Positions 9,388-19,092 of a stretch of DNA of 64,000 nucleotides are shown in pieces. This stretch comes from Pseudomonas sp. S06B 330 (GTDB lineage: Bacteria; Pseudomonadota; Gammaproteobacteria; Pseudomonadales; Pseudomonadaceae): the NCBI RefSeq assembly GCF_002845275.2, contig NZ_CP088149.1:1356001-1420000 (forward strand), written 5' to 3'. A program made the translations under genes and the position numbers. The notes under the pieces are model-generated. The model was given only the letters and a program-made list of their open reading frames with translations. It was not told where the DNA came from and did no database searches. Positions within the stretch are counted from its first letter, which is position 1, and each line of letters opens with the position of its first letter.

Positions 9388-9408
9388 CGTTCCCTTGGCC
9401 CAGTATGC

Positions 9409-10524
9409 TCAAGGCGACAACAGGTAACCGCTGCGATACGCCTCACGCCCTGCGACATGAGCGATGACCATGCCGGCGGTAGCCATGCGTCGCAGTGATC
9501 GGGCATACATCAAACCCGGCTGGACGTTGCGCACTGGGGTCACGCGATCATTAAGCGGGTCGATGACCTCGGCGATCAGCTGGCCTGCTTCCAGGTACTG
9601 TCCCGGCTTGGCGTGAAAGACCAGCAAACCGCCCAGAGGCGTGGCCACAGGCTCCACCCCGGCGAGCGGGGTGGCCGGGTAGGCCAATGCAGGCAGGCTG
9701 GCGGCCTGGCCTTCAATGGCGCCGTACTGGGTCAGATAGTCCAGAATGGCCGCGCAATCCTTTTCTGCCAGCGGGTGGCTGACATCCCCTTGGCCGCGCA
9801 GCTCGACGGTGACCGAAAAGCTGCCCTGAGGGATCGGGAACTGTTTGCCGAAGCGCTGCTGCAATTGCCACCAGACCAGGGTGAAACACTCATCGAAGGA
9901 CTGGCCGCCGGAGTCGGTGGCCAACAGACTGGCCTGGGTGCCGAGATAACATGCCAACGGCTCGACCTGAGGCCAGGCTTCGGGGGTGGTGTAAAGGTGG
10001 GCGACGGCGTCGAAGTCGCAATGCAGGTCCAACACCATTTCGGCGTCGCAGGCCAGGCGCTGCAGGGTCAGGCGTTGCGATTGCAGCGGGGTGCGCGCCG
10101 GTTGCGCGTCCAGAGCACGGCGCAAACATTCGCGGATCAAGGCCACGTTGTGCACCGGGTCTTGGGTGAGGTGGGCTTCGATCTGATCGCCGATCGAATC
10201 GCTCAGGTCGACAAAATTACGGTTGAAGTTCTCACCGCTTTGCAGCTCGAAGCGGCCCAAAGGCACATCCATCAGCACTTGTTCGAGGCCGACCGGGTTG
10301 GCGATGGGCACCAGGACGATTTCACGGCGCAACACGCCGTGGGCTTCGAGTTCGCTCAAGCGTTGCTTGAGGTGCCAGGCGACCAGCATGCCGGGCAGTT
10401 CGTCGGCGTGCAGTGAGGCCTGAATGTAGATTTTGCCGGCGCCCCGGGGGCCGAAATGGAAACTATGGATCTGGCGGGCAATGCCTGGAACCGGTGCCAG
10501 AATGTCGTGGGTCGAGTGATGCAT
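9409..10524 (-). CDS. Succinylglutamate desuccinylase/aspartoacylase-family zinc deacylase
   Basis: A 371-residue member of the AstE/AspA (M14-like) family. The zinc site reads HADE (about 57-60, in QASLHADELPG) with a later HCDFD in LDLHCDFDAVAH. A C-terminal beta domain follows (PLGGLLVFHAKPGQYLEAG), as in the longer members of the family. The substrate is not predictable; it probably cleaves an N-acyl amino acid or similar amide. The start MHHSTHDIL was preferred because AGGA precedes it, while the ATG 51 bases upstream has no ribosome binding site. Confidence 0.85.
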   Translation of the reverse strand: MHHSTHDILAPVPGIARQIHSFHFGPRGAGKIYIQASLHADELPGMLVAWHLKQRLSELEAHGVLRREIVLVPIANPVGLEQVLMDVPLGRFELQSGENFNRNFVDLSDSIGDQIEAHLTQDPVHNVALIRECLRRALDAQPARTPLQSQRLTLQRLACDAEMVLDLHCDFDAVAHLYTTPEAWPQVEPLACYLGTQASLLATDSGGQSFDECFTLVWWQLQQRFGKQFPIPQGSFSVTVELRGQGDVSHPLAEKDCAAILDYLTQYGAIEGQAASLPALAYPATPLAGVEPVATPLGGLLVFHAKPGQYLEAGQLIAEVIDPLNDRVTPVRNVQPGLMYARSLRRMATAGMVIAHVAGREAYRSGYLLSP

Positions 10525-10631
10525 ATCAGTCCTAGTGGGTCGGTCCTGGGGGAGCCAGACTACGCCGGCGGGCATGATGATATAAGCATAAAGTTGCCCC
10601 GCGCGCAGGTTGTCGCTCCCCTTCTACCCTG

Positions 10632-12680
10632 TCAGTAACGCGCATCCACCGGTTTACCGCCGTTGGGCCAGTCCTTGACCTTGTCGGGGAAATCCGGGCG
10701 CGGTTGCTGGGAGAACCAAGCGGCGACATCCACGGCCTCCTGGTCACTCAAGCCACCCTGGCCAAGGGGAAAGCGTTCGTGAAAGCCAATGGGCATGTTG
10801 CGTTTGACGAACGCGGCAGCGGTATAGGTGCGCGCCATACCGGCACCGATGTTGAAGGACTGCTCACCCCATAGTGGCGGAAACACCAGGCTCCCATCGG
10901 CGCGAGCCAGACCTTCACCGTTGGCGCCATGGCATACCGCACACTGCTTGGCGTAGACCTGCTCACCGTTGGCCAGGTCCGGCTTGATGGCGGGGTCGAT
11001 CTTGCCCACTCCACGCCCGGCCACTTTATCGCCGGGTTGCGTGTTGTTCTTCATCCACTCGAAATAGGCAACCATGGCCTGCATGTCGGCTGATTGTGGC
11101 GCAAGCGGTGTGCCGTTCATCGAGCGTCGGAAGCAACCGTTGATGCGTTCTTCCAGGGTGATGACCTTGCCGGCGCGTGGTGCGTAACCAGGGAAAAACG
11201 CTGACACGCCAACGAACGGCGAACCGTCGGCCACGGTGCCAGCGTTGAGGTGACAGCTGGTGCAGTTCAACGCATTGCCGACATTGTCCGGCAGCAACGC
11301 CTTGGTTTGCAGGTGCAGACGCATGCCGCGGATGACCTGGTCGGCATTGGTGGCAGCGAGCAGGTCGGCCAGGCGCGGGGTCTCAAAAGCGCTGGAGTCG
11401 GTGGTCTGTGGATTGAGTTGACCGCGCAGTCTCCTCACTTGCTGCGCCGTGACAGCCGCGCTGTCGTTACCCCAGCGGCTGCGCACGAAGCTGAGGATTT
11501 CGGCGATTTCCTGATCCGACAAACGGGCAAAGCCAGGCATGGTGTAGACCCGCAAATGGGTAGCGGTTTGCGCGGTTTCCCAGCCGGTCAGGGTGATGTG
11601 CAGCAGGGACGTCGGGTCACTGGAGGCAATGCTCGGATTACCGGCCAGTGGCGGGAACATGCCAGGCACGCCACCACCATCGGGGCGGTGGCAGTCGCTG
11701 CAAAATTGGGTGTAACCCAGCCCGCCACGGCTGCTGAACAGGTCGGCGGCAGGCGCCGCTGGCGTCAGTGCAACCGCAGGCATGGGCAAGTCGTCGTCGC
11801 TCGGCGGTAGAGACTTGAGATAACTGGCGATGGCCGTCAGGTCCGCATCACTGAAATGTTGGGTGCTGTGATGAATCACGTCGGCCATGTTCCCAGACAC
11901 CGTGGCGAAGCGGTTTTGCCCGGTTTTGAGCAGTTCTACGGTGTCTGGCACCGTCCATAGGTTACGCAAGCTCAGCGCACGCCAATGTTCGACGGTTTCC
12001 CCAGCAAGGAAGTGCTTGCCGCTGCTGCCAGCATCGCTCATGGCCTTTTCCTGGAAGGCGATACCACGCGGGGTATGACAGGCGCCACAATGGCCCAGAC
12101 CCTGGACCAGATAGGCGCCGCGGTTGATCAAAGGGTCGCGGTTCGGGTCGGGCTCGAAAGGCTGGTTGTCGAGGAACGCCCAGTTCCACAGCGCCAGCCC
12201 CCAGCGCATGTTGAATGGCCAGCTCATGTCGGCGGCCTGATTGGGCTGGCTGATCGGTGCCACGTCTTGCATCAGGTAGGCGTACAGCGCGCGCATGTCC
12301 GTTTCGCTCATTTTCGCGTAGGACGGGTAGGGCATCGCGGGGTAAAGCTGGGTGCCATCAGCACTCACGCCTTCGCGCATGGCGGAGTCGAACTGCTCGA
12401 AGCTGTAACGACCGATACCGGTTTCCGGATCCGGGGTGATGTTGCTCGAGTAGATCGTGCCCATGGGCGTTTTAAGTTGCAGGCCGCCGGCCATCAGTGC
12501 ACCTTGCGGGGCGGTGTGGCAGGCGATGCAGTCCCCGAGTTGGGCCACGTAGCGGCCACGTTCGAGCAGCGTCTGGTTGGCAGGTTCAGCCGCTGCCGTG
12601 TCTGGCTCGCTGGCGTAAAGGGCGGGTATCAGCAGCAGCGTGGTGGCGCACAGGGCCAGACGCGAAAGAACAGAAGCCAT
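10632..12680 (-). CDS. Five-heme cytochrome c: triheme dehydrogenase-type module fused to a TsdA-like diheme module
   Basis: A 682-residue secreted protein with a signal peptide at 1-23. Five CxxCH heme sites are at Cys51, Cys198, Cys327, Cys473 and Cys580. Residues 35-410 have the layout of the triheme subunit of membrane alcohol/gluconate dehydrogenases (GDCIACHTAP, GHCGACHTPRG, CSDCHRPDGGG). Residues 465-660 resemble the thiosulfate dehydrogenase TsdA: LNCTSCHLNAG, then ERINGCFRRSMNG, whose Cys516 is at the place of the unusual cysteine heme ligand of TsdA. It may join an electron-accepting chain to thiosulfate or another sulfur donor. No flavin or quinoprotein partner gene is adjacent. 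ATTAAAGGA precedes the start. Confidence 0.85.
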   Translation of the reverse strand: MASVLSRLALCATTLLLIPALYASEPDTAAAEPANQTLLERGRYVAQLGDCIACHTAPQGALMAGGLQLKTPMGTIYSSNITPDPETGIGRYSFEQFDSAMREGVSADGTQLYPAMPYPSYAKMSETDMRALYAYLMQDVAPISQPNQAADMSWPFNMRWGLALWNWAFLDNQPFEPDPNRDPLINRGAYLVQGLGHCGACHTPRGIAFQEKAMSDAGSSGKHFLAGETVEHWRALSLRNLWTVPDTVELLKTGQNRFATVSGNMADVIHHSTQHFSDADLTAIASYLKSLPPSDDDLPMPAVALTPAAPAADLFSSRGGLGYTQFCSDCHRPDGGGVPGMFPPLAGNPSIASSDPTSLLHITLTGWETAQTATHLRVYTMPGFARLSDQEIAEILSFVRSRWGNDSAAVTAQQVRRLRGQLNPQTTDSSAFETPRLADLLAATNADQVIRGMRLHLQTKALLPDNVGNALNCTSCHLNAGTVADGSPFVGVSAFFPGYAPRAGKVITLEERINGCFRRSMNGTPLAPQSADMQAMVAYFEWMKNNTQPGDKVAGRGVGKIDPAIKPDLANGEQVYAKQCAVCHGANGEGLARADGSLVFPPLWGEQSFNIGAGMARTYTAAAFVKRNMPIGFHERFPLGQGGLSDQEAVDVAAWFSQQPRPDFPDKVKDWPNGGKPVDARY

Positions 12681-12866
12681 TGCATATTCCTTTAATCACC
12701 CGGCCTGGGGTTGTCCCCTGGGCAGTGGCGCGCAATCGTTTTTATGATTCATCAGGCAGCACTAAAGACGAAGCTCGTCTGAGTTTCGTTGTAGAGCAAT
12801 TGCTCACAGGTGCAGTTGATTTGGATCATCGCAGCCGGCATTGCACCGGCTGCGGGGGAAGGGTCG

Positions 12867-15308
12867 TTACTTGCCTGGCACCAGGGTCAGGCGCTTATTG
12901 CCATAGGCCCGCTCAGCGTTCTGCGGTTGCAGCGGCACGCTCATGTAACGGCCCTTGAACCAAGCGTCCAGGCCGTCGGCAAAGTGCGGGCTGGCCGGGT
13001 TGCCGGACTGGCCGCTGCTGCTTAGCAGTTGCAGCGGCTCGATCTGGCCAAAGTCCACCACCATGCGCAGCGACGGAGGCAGTTGGCTATTAAAGTCCTT
13101 GCCCCAGGCATACGGCGCCAGGCTCAGGGTGCTGTGGTCGCCACCGCTGGCTTGTGGCTTACGGCTGACGGCGTCTCCCAGGCCATGGAAGGTTGGTGTC
13201 GGCCAGCGCAATGCGTGCAACTTGCCCCATTGCCAGGCGCGTCGGTCATTGCCCAGTTGCGCTTCCCCGGCACTGATTGCAGCTGCCAGGCTGCGGGCGA
13301 GGATGGCCGGTTTGTCTTCCTGCTGTGCGGTGCGCTGGTCGTCCCAGAACGGGCTGTCTTCGCGGCCGAGCAAATGATCGGCCTGGGCCGAGTAGGACAA
13401 GCGTGCGTTGCCGACCAGGGCCTGCCAGGCCGCTGACGATTCTGGGCCCAACTCATCGAGGAAGGTCTGTTTTGCACTTTCCTGCAGGAACAGTTCATAC
13501 AGGGCGGCGTCAGCTGAGAGGGTGCTCAGGCGACCATCGAAGGCCATTAACCGCGTGTAGGCCTCACGGGCCTTGCTGCGCTGATCGCCCGGCAAGGCAT
13601 CGATTGCCTGCTTGAGCGGCTGCGCCATGCCGGGGGCTTCGAACATCTGCTTGAGTTTGCTGGCGAACAGGGTGGTCTGATCGTTTTGCATGGTGATCAG
13701 GCTGCGACTGTCATGCTTGCCATTCGTCGCCAGTTGCCCCAGGCGTTCGGCACGCTCAGGGTAGTACCAGCTATTGGACAACTGCATGCCATAACCTTTA
13801 GGTACGCTGCGTTGGTTGGCATTGCCCAACCAACCCTGGGCCGGATCCTGATCGTAAGGGTGGAGCATCGGGTCGGCATAGCCATCCCAGTCATAGCGTC
13901 CCTCCCAGCCTGGTGAGGGCAGCAGCCCCTGGCCTTCGCGACGGTTGGGGAAACGCCCGCTGACCTGCCAACCGATGTTGCTGGCGTCGGCGAAGACAAA
14001 GTTCAGCGCGGCGGCGCCGATTTCCCGGGTGTTGTCGAAGGCGCGCTCGACGTTCTGCGCCCGCGACAAGTTGAAGAACGCGTCCATGCTCATATCACCC
14101 TTGAGCTGAGGCACCTGCAGGGCGAGCCCGAGACTGGCGTTCTGAGCACCGGTGAGCAGTGTACCGTGACGGGTGTCGTACAGGGTTTCGCGCCGCGGGC
14201 GCTGGCCCTTGATGAAGAAGGTCTCGTTGCGTGCCTGCGCTGGCAGCCACTTACCGTCGGCCTGGTACATCAGACGGTTACCTTCACGTTTAATCCGCTC
14301 CAGGAACAAGTCCTGGTTATCGGCCATGACCGCGCTGGTACTCCAGGCCAGTTTGCCGTTGTAGCCGGAAAGCAGTAGCGGCAGGCCGGCAATCGACACG
14401 CCGGCGGCCTGATACTTGGGCGCACGAATCTGCACCGGGGTCATGGCCCAGGCGCCAAGGGTATCGCTGGCCAGCAGGCTCTTGCCGTTGCGGCTGCGTT
14501 GTGGGGCGATAGCCCAGTTGCTGGAGCCCGCCGTACCCAGCAGATTGAGCGCTGCCAGTTGTTCACTGGCGGCAGTCAGCGGTGCCAGCCCAGCGAGTTG
14601 ACTGCTGAGGTTCAGGCCCTTGAGTTTGTCGGCCTCGGCCAATGGCAACGGTTCATCCGGGTAGCTGGGCAACAGCCAGGCCAGCTTGTCGCTGCCGACT
14701 TTTTGCGCCAGAGTCAGGGCGGCCAACTCTTCTTGCAGGTTCACCGACTGACTGAAGTTGTATAGACAGAAGATCAGCGCCGAGTCTTCAGGCTTCCAGT
14801 ATTCCGGGCGGTAACCGGTTTGTGCCAACGGCGCCGGCAATCGGTCGCGGTAGCGGAACAGGTAAGCGTTGACACCGCGGGCATAGACTTCGAAGAAGCG
14901 CTTCAGGCGTGGCGAGGCATCGGCATAAAGCTGATTGGCGGACTGTTTCAGGTTGGCGCCGCGCATCAGGCGGTCGACCTCCAGCACATCCGCACCAGCG
15001 ATCTCGGCGAGTCGGCCCTGCGCCAACAAGCGCATGCCGACCATCTGGCCGATGCGGTCACCGGCATGTACATAGCCCAAGGCGAACAGCGCATCGTGGA
15101 AGTTGTTGCTTTCAATCAACGGCATGCCCAGGGCGTTGCGTCGTACCGAGACGTTCTGGGCCAAGCCTTTGAGCGGTTGAACGCCACTGACCGGTGGCAC
15201 GCTGTCGCGATAACCGCCCATCTGACAGCCGCTGACGGCAAGCATGCCGAACATCGCTGCGGCTACGCCGAACCGGGGGATGAAAGGGGAAAAGGCTGGC
15301 GCGGCCAT
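12867..15308 (-). CDS. quiP: Penicillin-acylase-family amidase, QuiP-type acyl-homoserine lactone acylase
   Basis: An 813-residue Ntn hydrolase precursor. An export signal ends in the lipobox-like LAVSGC (Cys28). A spacer separates alpha and beta chains, and the self-cleavage site is GSSNWAIAP with Ser262 as the expected new N-terminal nucleophile. Length and architecture match P. aeruginosa QuiP, which hydrolyses long-chain acyl-homoserine lactones. The substrate here is inferred from family likeness only. It is a single gene with no obvious operon partners. Confidence 0.85.
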   Translation of the reverse strand: MAAPAFSPFIPRFGVAAAMFGMLAVSGCQMGGYRDSVPPVSGVQPLKGLAQNVSVRRNALGMPLIESNNFHDALFALGYVHAGDRIGQMVGMRLLAQGRLAEIAGADVLEVDRLMRGANLKQSANQLYADASPRLKRFFEVYARGVNAYLFRYRDRLPAPLAQTGYRPEYWKPEDSALIFCLYNFSQSVNLQEELAALTLAQKVGSDKLAWLLPSYPDEPLPLAEADKLKGLNLSSQLAGLAPLTAASEQLAALNLLGTAGSSNWAIAPQRSRNGKSLLASDTLGAWAMTPVQIRAPKYQAAGVSIAGLPLLLSGYNGKLAWSTSAVMADNQDLFLERIKREGNRLMYQADGKWLPAQARNETFFIKGQRPRRETLYDTRHGTLLTGAQNASLGLALQVPQLKGDMSMDAFFNLSRAQNVERAFDNTREIGAAALNFVFADASNIGWQVSGRFPNRREGQGLLPSPGWEGRYDWDGYADPMLHPYDQDPAQGWLGNANQRSVPKGYGMQLSNSWYYPERAERLGQLATNGKHDSRSLITMQNDQTTLFASKLKQMFEAPGMAQPLKQAIDALPGDQRSKAREAYTRLMAFDGRLSTLSADAALYELFLQESAKQTFLDELGPESSAAWQALVGNARLSYSAQADHLLGREDSPFWDDQRTAQQEDKPAILARSLAAAISAGEAQLGNDRRAWQWGKLHALRWPTPTFHGLGDAVSRKPQASGGDHSTLSLAPYAWGKDFNSQLPPSLRMVVDFGQIEPLQLLSSSGQSGNPASPHFADGLDAWFKGRYMSVPLQPQNAERAYGNKRLTLVPGK

Positions 15309-15421
15309 GGTCGGGCTCCTGCAGGGCGTGGCGTCTAAAAGGCGCTACGTTAGTGAGCCCGACCACGCCATGCAAGCGGCGGCGTAGCCTTTATTTTCAA
15401 CGGCCTGCCGCAGGGCTCAAA

Positions 15422-15622
15422 TCAGGCCCCGTGGCACTTCTTGAACTTCTTGTTGCTGCCGCACGGGCATGGATCGTTGCGGCCGACATCCTTCAGGGCG
15501 TTGCGTACCGGCTCCTGGTGGCTGTGGTTGCAGTGCGGACCGTGAACATGGCCGTGGTCATGGTCATGATGATCATGATCGTGGTTGCAGTCAGGGCCAT
15601 GGACATGGGGTTGTTGGGTCAT
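15422..15622 (-). CDS. Small His-rich SEC-C zinc-binding protein
   Basis: A 66-residue protein. The N-terminal half is extremely rich in His/Asp (repeated DHDH and HVHGP.CNH units), and the C terminus is a SEC-C zinc knuckle ([17 protein letters not shown]). It probably binds several metal ions. It is the last gene of a four-gene operon, 6 bases after the lipoprotein gene. The function is unknown. Confidence 0.85.
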   Translation of the reverse strand: MTQQPHVHGPDCNHDHDHHDHDHGHVHGPHCNHSHQEPVRNALKDVGRNDPCPCGSNKKFKKCHGA

Positions 15623-15628
15623 TGCGGG

Positions 15629-16099
15629 TTACTCCGGTAAAAGATCGCCGGGAATTATCTCACCACTGCGCGATAAGTGCAGTTCGCGGGAGAAGATTAA
15701 TCCGCTGATAAGTTCGCCATCGAGACGATAGCGCAGGGGTTGCTCGGTATTTTTGAGCATTTTCGCCAATGGCTTGATCTGTTGCCAGAGGTTGGTACGC
15801 ACAGGAATCTTGAAGGTTCGCCGCGCATGCCCGCCAACGCTGCGCCAAAGGCTCTCCTCGCCTTCGGTCAGGAGCAAATCGTTCAGGCGGACCTTGTAAT
15901 TCAGGTAGCGTATGAACAGGCGTCCGTCATTGGGGTTGTCGACGCGCACATGGAGGATGAACTCCTGCTCCAGCAGGCGCACCTTGACCGCTTCGACCTT
16001 GACCAAGTGCACCTCGGGATCGCGGTAGTCATCGCTGAACCAACTGGCGCAGCCCGTCAGTTGCAGTATCAGGAAGCTGAACAGCAACAGGCGGGCCAT
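15629..16099 (-). CDS. LEA type 2 (WHy-domain) lipoprotein
   Basis: A 156-residue lipoprotein: the signal peptide MARLLLFSFLILQLTGC ends in an LTGC lipobox. The remainder fits the LEA_2/WHy fold (VEAVKVRLLEQEFILHVRVD, then NPNDGRLFIRYLNYKVRLND). Such proteins are linked to desiccation or envelope stress in other organisms. The start was placed at the signal peptide, 5 bases after the previous gene, not at the earlier in-frame ATG. Confidence 0.85.
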   Translation of the reverse strand: MARLLLFSFLILQLTGCASWFSDDYRDPEVHLVKVEAVKVRLLEQEFILHVRVDNPNDGRLFIRYLNYKVRLNDLLLTEGEESLWRSVGGHARRTFKIPVRTNLWQQIKPLAKMLKNTEQPLRYRLDGELISGLIFSRELHLSRSGEIIPGDLLPE

Positions 16100-16104
16100 A
16101 GGCT

Positions 16105-16581
16105 TCAGCTCCCCAGGTAACTGGCGCAGCATTTCTTGAATTTCTGCCCGCTGGCGCAGGGGCAGGCGTCGTTGCGTCCGGCCTTCAGGCCTACTGTTGG
16201 ATCAATGAAGTACCAGTGCCCACCATTTTGCACAAAGGCCGAGCGCTCACGGTGGCTATGTTCACCGTCGTTGTCATGCCAGCGCGCAGTGAAGGTGACA
16301 AAGGCATGCTCAGGCTGACCGCCGAACACTTCTGCACTTTCCACTTCAAGGCCCAGCCAGGTGCTTTGGGTACTCCAGGCTTTGATGCTGTCACGATCCA
16401 AGCCCGCCTGCTGCGCGGGCAGGGTGGTGTGCACCAGGTAATCGATCAACCCCAGCACATAGGCGCTGTAGCGCGAGCGCATCAGCGCTTGCGCGTCAGG
16501 GGCCGGATGCCCGGCGTGATAGTGTCCGCAACAGGCGTCAAGCAGATTACCGCTGCCGCAGGGACATACCGAGACACTCAT
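16105..16581 (-). CDS. YchJ-family protein with two SEC-C motifs
   Basis: A 158-residue protein with an N-terminal SEC-C knuckle ([15 protein letters not shown]), a central NTF2-like YchJ domain ([19 protein letters not shown]) and a C-terminal SEC-C ([16 protein letters not shown]). It probably binds zinc; its biological role is unknown. The start [11 protein letters not shown] lies 4 bases past the upstream stop; the longer in-frame extension overlaps the neighbouring gene. Confidence 0.9.
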   Translation of the reverse strand: MSVSVCPCGSGNLLDACCGHYHAGHPAPDAQALMRSRYSAYVLGLIDYLVHTTLPAQQAGLDRDSIKAWSTQSTWLGLEVESAEVFGGQPEHAFVTFTARWHDNDGEHSHRERSAFVQNGGHWYFIDPTVGLKAGRNDACPCASGQKFKKCCASYLGS

Positions 16582-16585
16582 TGTT

Positions 16586-17116
16586 TCACCACCAGTACTT
16601 GCCAAAATTTTCCGGGTTGGCCCAGAACTTGGCATTGAGCCAATCCGGGACCTGTTTGTATTCACGTAGATCATAGGTGAACAGGCTCAATACCTGATCA
16701 TCTCGTTGAAATTTTTCGTTGGCTTGCAGGGCCAGGGCGAAGAAATCGGTGTCTTGCCAGCCGCAGGCGTTCAGGTCAGCCAGCACCGCTACGCGACTGG
16801 CATTTAGGTTGCGGATGCCGCCCAGCAGTTCCAGCCCCTTGCGCTTGGGCAGGTGTTCCAGGCAATCGACCAGCAAGGCCAGGTCAAAACGCTGAGCCGC
16901 CAGGTTGTCTGGCAGAGGACCCGGTTGGGCTTGGGCAATTTCGACCTGCGGATGGGCCTGGGCAAAGGCCTCCAGGGCTGGAAAACGAGAACCGACCAGC
17001 AACAAACGTTGCGGTGGGTGGCGTTCAAGTAGCGCTGCCAAGGCCTGTTGGGGCGTGCGCTGGGAAAATCCGTCAATCATCAGGAACCCTCGATCAGATG
17101 CGTCAAGACTAACCAT
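16586..17116 (-). CDS. DUF6231-like protein with a methyltransferase-like fold
   Basis: A 176-residue cytosolic protein and first gene of the four-gene operon. [17 protein letters not shown] and [16 protein letters not shown] resemble the first strands of a Rossmann methyltransferase, but a complete SAM motif is not visible. Two starts are possible: this one (AAGGGG before it) or MIDGFSQR at 17080 (GAGGG before it). The function is unknown. Confidence 0.75.
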   Translation of the reverse strand: MVSLDASDRGFLMIDGFSQRTPQQALAALLERHPPQRLLLVGSRFPALEAFAQAHPQVEIAQAQPGPLPDNLAAQRFDLALLVDCLEHLPKRKGLELLGGIRNLNASRVAVLADLNACGWQDTDFFALALQANEKFQRDDQVLSLFTYDLREYKQVPDWLNAKFWANPENFGKYWW

Positions 17117-17239
17117 CTCGGCCCCTTAGGCATAGTGGCTCAGAACCGCATCATGGCTTATTGCTGGCGGAGATGGTGTGCGCGGTCTTTACTCCCAGAG
17201 CATCGGTTTTGAACCGATTCCCCCTAGGAGACGCAACAA

Positions 17240-17926
17240 ATGAGCATAGTACGCACAGCATTACCTCTGGTTCTGCTCACCAGCGTGTTGACTGGTTGCG
17301 CAGGTTTACAAAAGACCGACTGGCCGATGTGTGCTGCCGTCGGGGGTGTAGGCGGCGCGGCCTTGGGCGCTATAGAGAGCTCCAGTTGGGCTGGATGGGG
17401 CGCGTTGCTTGGCGCTGGCATGGCGGCGGGCTACTGCTGGGCCCATGGCGATGGCGACGAAGACGGTGACGGCGTACCGGACAGCCGTGACAAGTGCCCG
17501 GGTACACCGCCGGGTGTGCAAGTGGATGCCAACGGTTGCCCACCTGCACCTGCAGTTGAAGAAGTGGTTGTGGTCAAGGAAGAGGTCATCGTCATTCGCG
17601 ATGTGCACTTTGAGTTCGACTCTGCCCGTTTGACCCCGGCAGACAAAGAACGCTTGAACACCATCGCAACCCGCCTGAAAAATGAGGCACCTACCGCCCG
17701 ACTGACTGTGACTGGACACACTGACAGCGTCGGTCGAGATGCCTATAACGAGAAATTATCAGAACAACGCGCTCAGTCGGTCACTGACTACCTGGTCAGC
17801 AGCGGTGTTCCGCAAGCCAGCTTTGTTTCGGTGCAGGGGGCTGGTGAGTCTCGGCCGGAAGCCGACAACTCGACCGCTGAAGGTCGGGCCATGAACCGCC
17901 GCGTGGAAATTCGCATCGAGCGTTGA
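17240..17926 (+). CDS. OmpA-family lipoprotein with a calcium-type repeat (copy 1)
   Basis: A 228-residue lipoprotein (lipobox LTGC). A glycine-zipper-like hydrophobic segment (about 32-70) is followed by an Asp-rich thrombospondin type 3 repeat (DGDEDGDGVPDSRDKCP) and an OmpA C-terminal domain with the peptidoglycan-binding signature GHTDSVGRDAYN and NRRVEI. It should tether the outer membrane to peptidoglycan. A paralogue of the same design follows 89 bases downstream. Confidence 0.92.
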   Translation: MSIVRTALPLVLLTSVLTGCAGLQKTDWPMCAAVGGVGGAALGAIESSSWAGWGALLGAGMAAGYCWAHGDGDEDGDGVPDSRDKCPGTPPGVQVDANGCPPAPAVEEVVVVKEEVIVIRDVHFEFDSARLTPADKERLNTIATRLKNEAPTARLTVTGHTDSVGRDAYNEKLSEQRAQSVTDYLVSSGVPQASFVSVQGAGESRPEADNSTAEGRAMNRRVEIRIER

Positions 17927-18015
17927 AGCCCACCGGCCTGCGGCTTGAGAAGTGCTGCAGGCCGGTCTTTACTCCTGTGTGACCGGTAGATGCCGGTGAC
18001 ACAGGAGCAATTCCC

Positions 18016-18723
18016 ATGAGTGTTCTCTTCAAGACCGCACTGCCGGTGCTGGTGGCTGCAAGCCTGCTCTCTGGTTGCGCCACCCACAGCGATGGCAGCG
18101 CACCACTCAATCAAAGGACCTGGCCAGTCTGCAGCCTGCTTGGCGGTTTGGTGGGTGGCGGGCTAGGGGCTATCGAAAGTTCTGCCTGGGCAGCCGGGGG
18201 CGGTGTTGCCGGCGCCATCGCTGGGGGACTGATCTGCTATGCCCAGGACGGTGATGAGGATGAAGACGGCGTATTTGATCGCCGTGATCGGTGCCCGGAT
18301 ACCTCGGCCAATACCCCGGTCAGCCACACTGGCTGCCCACTGCCGCAGTATCCAGTGACCGAGAAGGCAGCTGAGCCTGAGGTCATCACCCTCAATGACC
18401 AGGGGGCGGTGATGTTCGCCTATGACTCCGCCGAGCTGACCAGCAGTGCCGACAGTCAGTTGCAGGCGTTGATCAGCAAGCTCAATGCATCCAGCGTGGC
18501 CAGCGTCAAGGTCATTGGGCACACCGATAGCCGTGGCTCCGACGCCTACAATCAGACGCTGTCCGAACAGCGTGCGAGCAGTGTTGCCGAATACCTGATC
18601 AGCCAAGGGCTTTCGCCATCGAAGGTGACCAGTATGGGCCGCGGCGAGAGCGAACCTATCGCTGACAACGACACTGAGGCCGGGCGCGCCCAGAACCGCA
18701 GGGTTGAACTGCACCTCAATTGA
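18016..18723 (+). CDS. OmpA-family lipoprotein with a calcium-type repeat (copy 2)
   Basis: A 235-residue tandem paralogue of the preceding gene with the same order of parts: lipobox LSGC, glycine-rich hydrophobic segment with the shared LGAIESS motif, Asp-rich repeat (DEDEDGVFDRRDRCPD), and OmpA domain (GHTDSRGSDAYN ... NRRVELHLN). Sequence drift between copies is substantial, so the duplication is old. It has its own CAGGAG ribosome binding site. Confidence 0.92.
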   Translation: MSVLFKTALPVLVAASLLSGCATHSDGSAPLNQRTWPVCSLLGGLVGGGLGAIESSAWAAGGGVAGAIAGGLICYAQDGDEDEDGVFDRRDRCPDTSANTPVSHTGCPLPQYPVTEKAAEPEVITLNDQGAVMFAYDSAELTSSADSQLQALISKLNASSVASVKVIGHTDSRGSDAYNQTLSEQRASSVAEYLISQGLSPSKVTSMGRGESEPIADNDTEAGRAQNRRVELHLN

Positions 18724-18760
18724 TCGGGGCGCTGGTGCGGGGCAGTGCCAGCCGTTAATG

Positions 18761-18795
18761 TTGTAGGCGATGCCGGCTACAGGCGTCGCCTACAA
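18761..18795. repeat. Extragenic palindrome
   Basis: A perfect 10 bp inverted repeat ttgtaggcga / tcgcctacaa encloses a 15-base loop. It is followed by A, not T, so it is more likely a REP-type palindrome than a classical terminator. It lies 21 bases before DUF1145. Confidence 0.6.
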
Positions 18796-18816
18796 AAATA
18801 ACAGCAGAGGGCGCAT

Positions 18817-19092
18817 ATGAAGGGCTTACTGGGACTGGGCAAAGCCTTGACGGTGGTGTTCTGGTGGGTGGTGCTGGTGAATCTGTTGATCCCCCAGGAG
18901 TTCCCCTTCAATCGTTTGATCAACCTTGTCGGCGCCACGCTGCTTGGATTGCATGTGCTTGAAGTGTTGTTTTTCAATGGCCGTCTACGTGGCCGCAGCC
19001 ATCGCTGGTTTGACCGCTTGCAAATCCTGCTGGTCGGTATCTTTCATGTCCTTTCAATTCCGGCCCCACGACAGGAGTCTGCTCATGCGTAA
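18817..19092 (+). CDS. DUF1145 small membrane protein
   Basis: A 91-residue protein with two to three transmembrane helices (VVFWWVVLVNLLIPQEF; LINLVGATLLGLHVLEVLFF; LQILLVGIFHVLSIP). This is the usual form of DUF1145. Its last 8 bases overlap the start of the collagen-like gene, so the two are probably co-translated. The role is unknown. Confidence 0.85.
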   Translation: MKGLLGLGKALTVVFWWVVLVNLLIPQEFPFNRLINLVGATLLGLHVLEVLFFNGRLRGRSHRWFDRLQILLVGIFHVLSIPAPRQESAHA

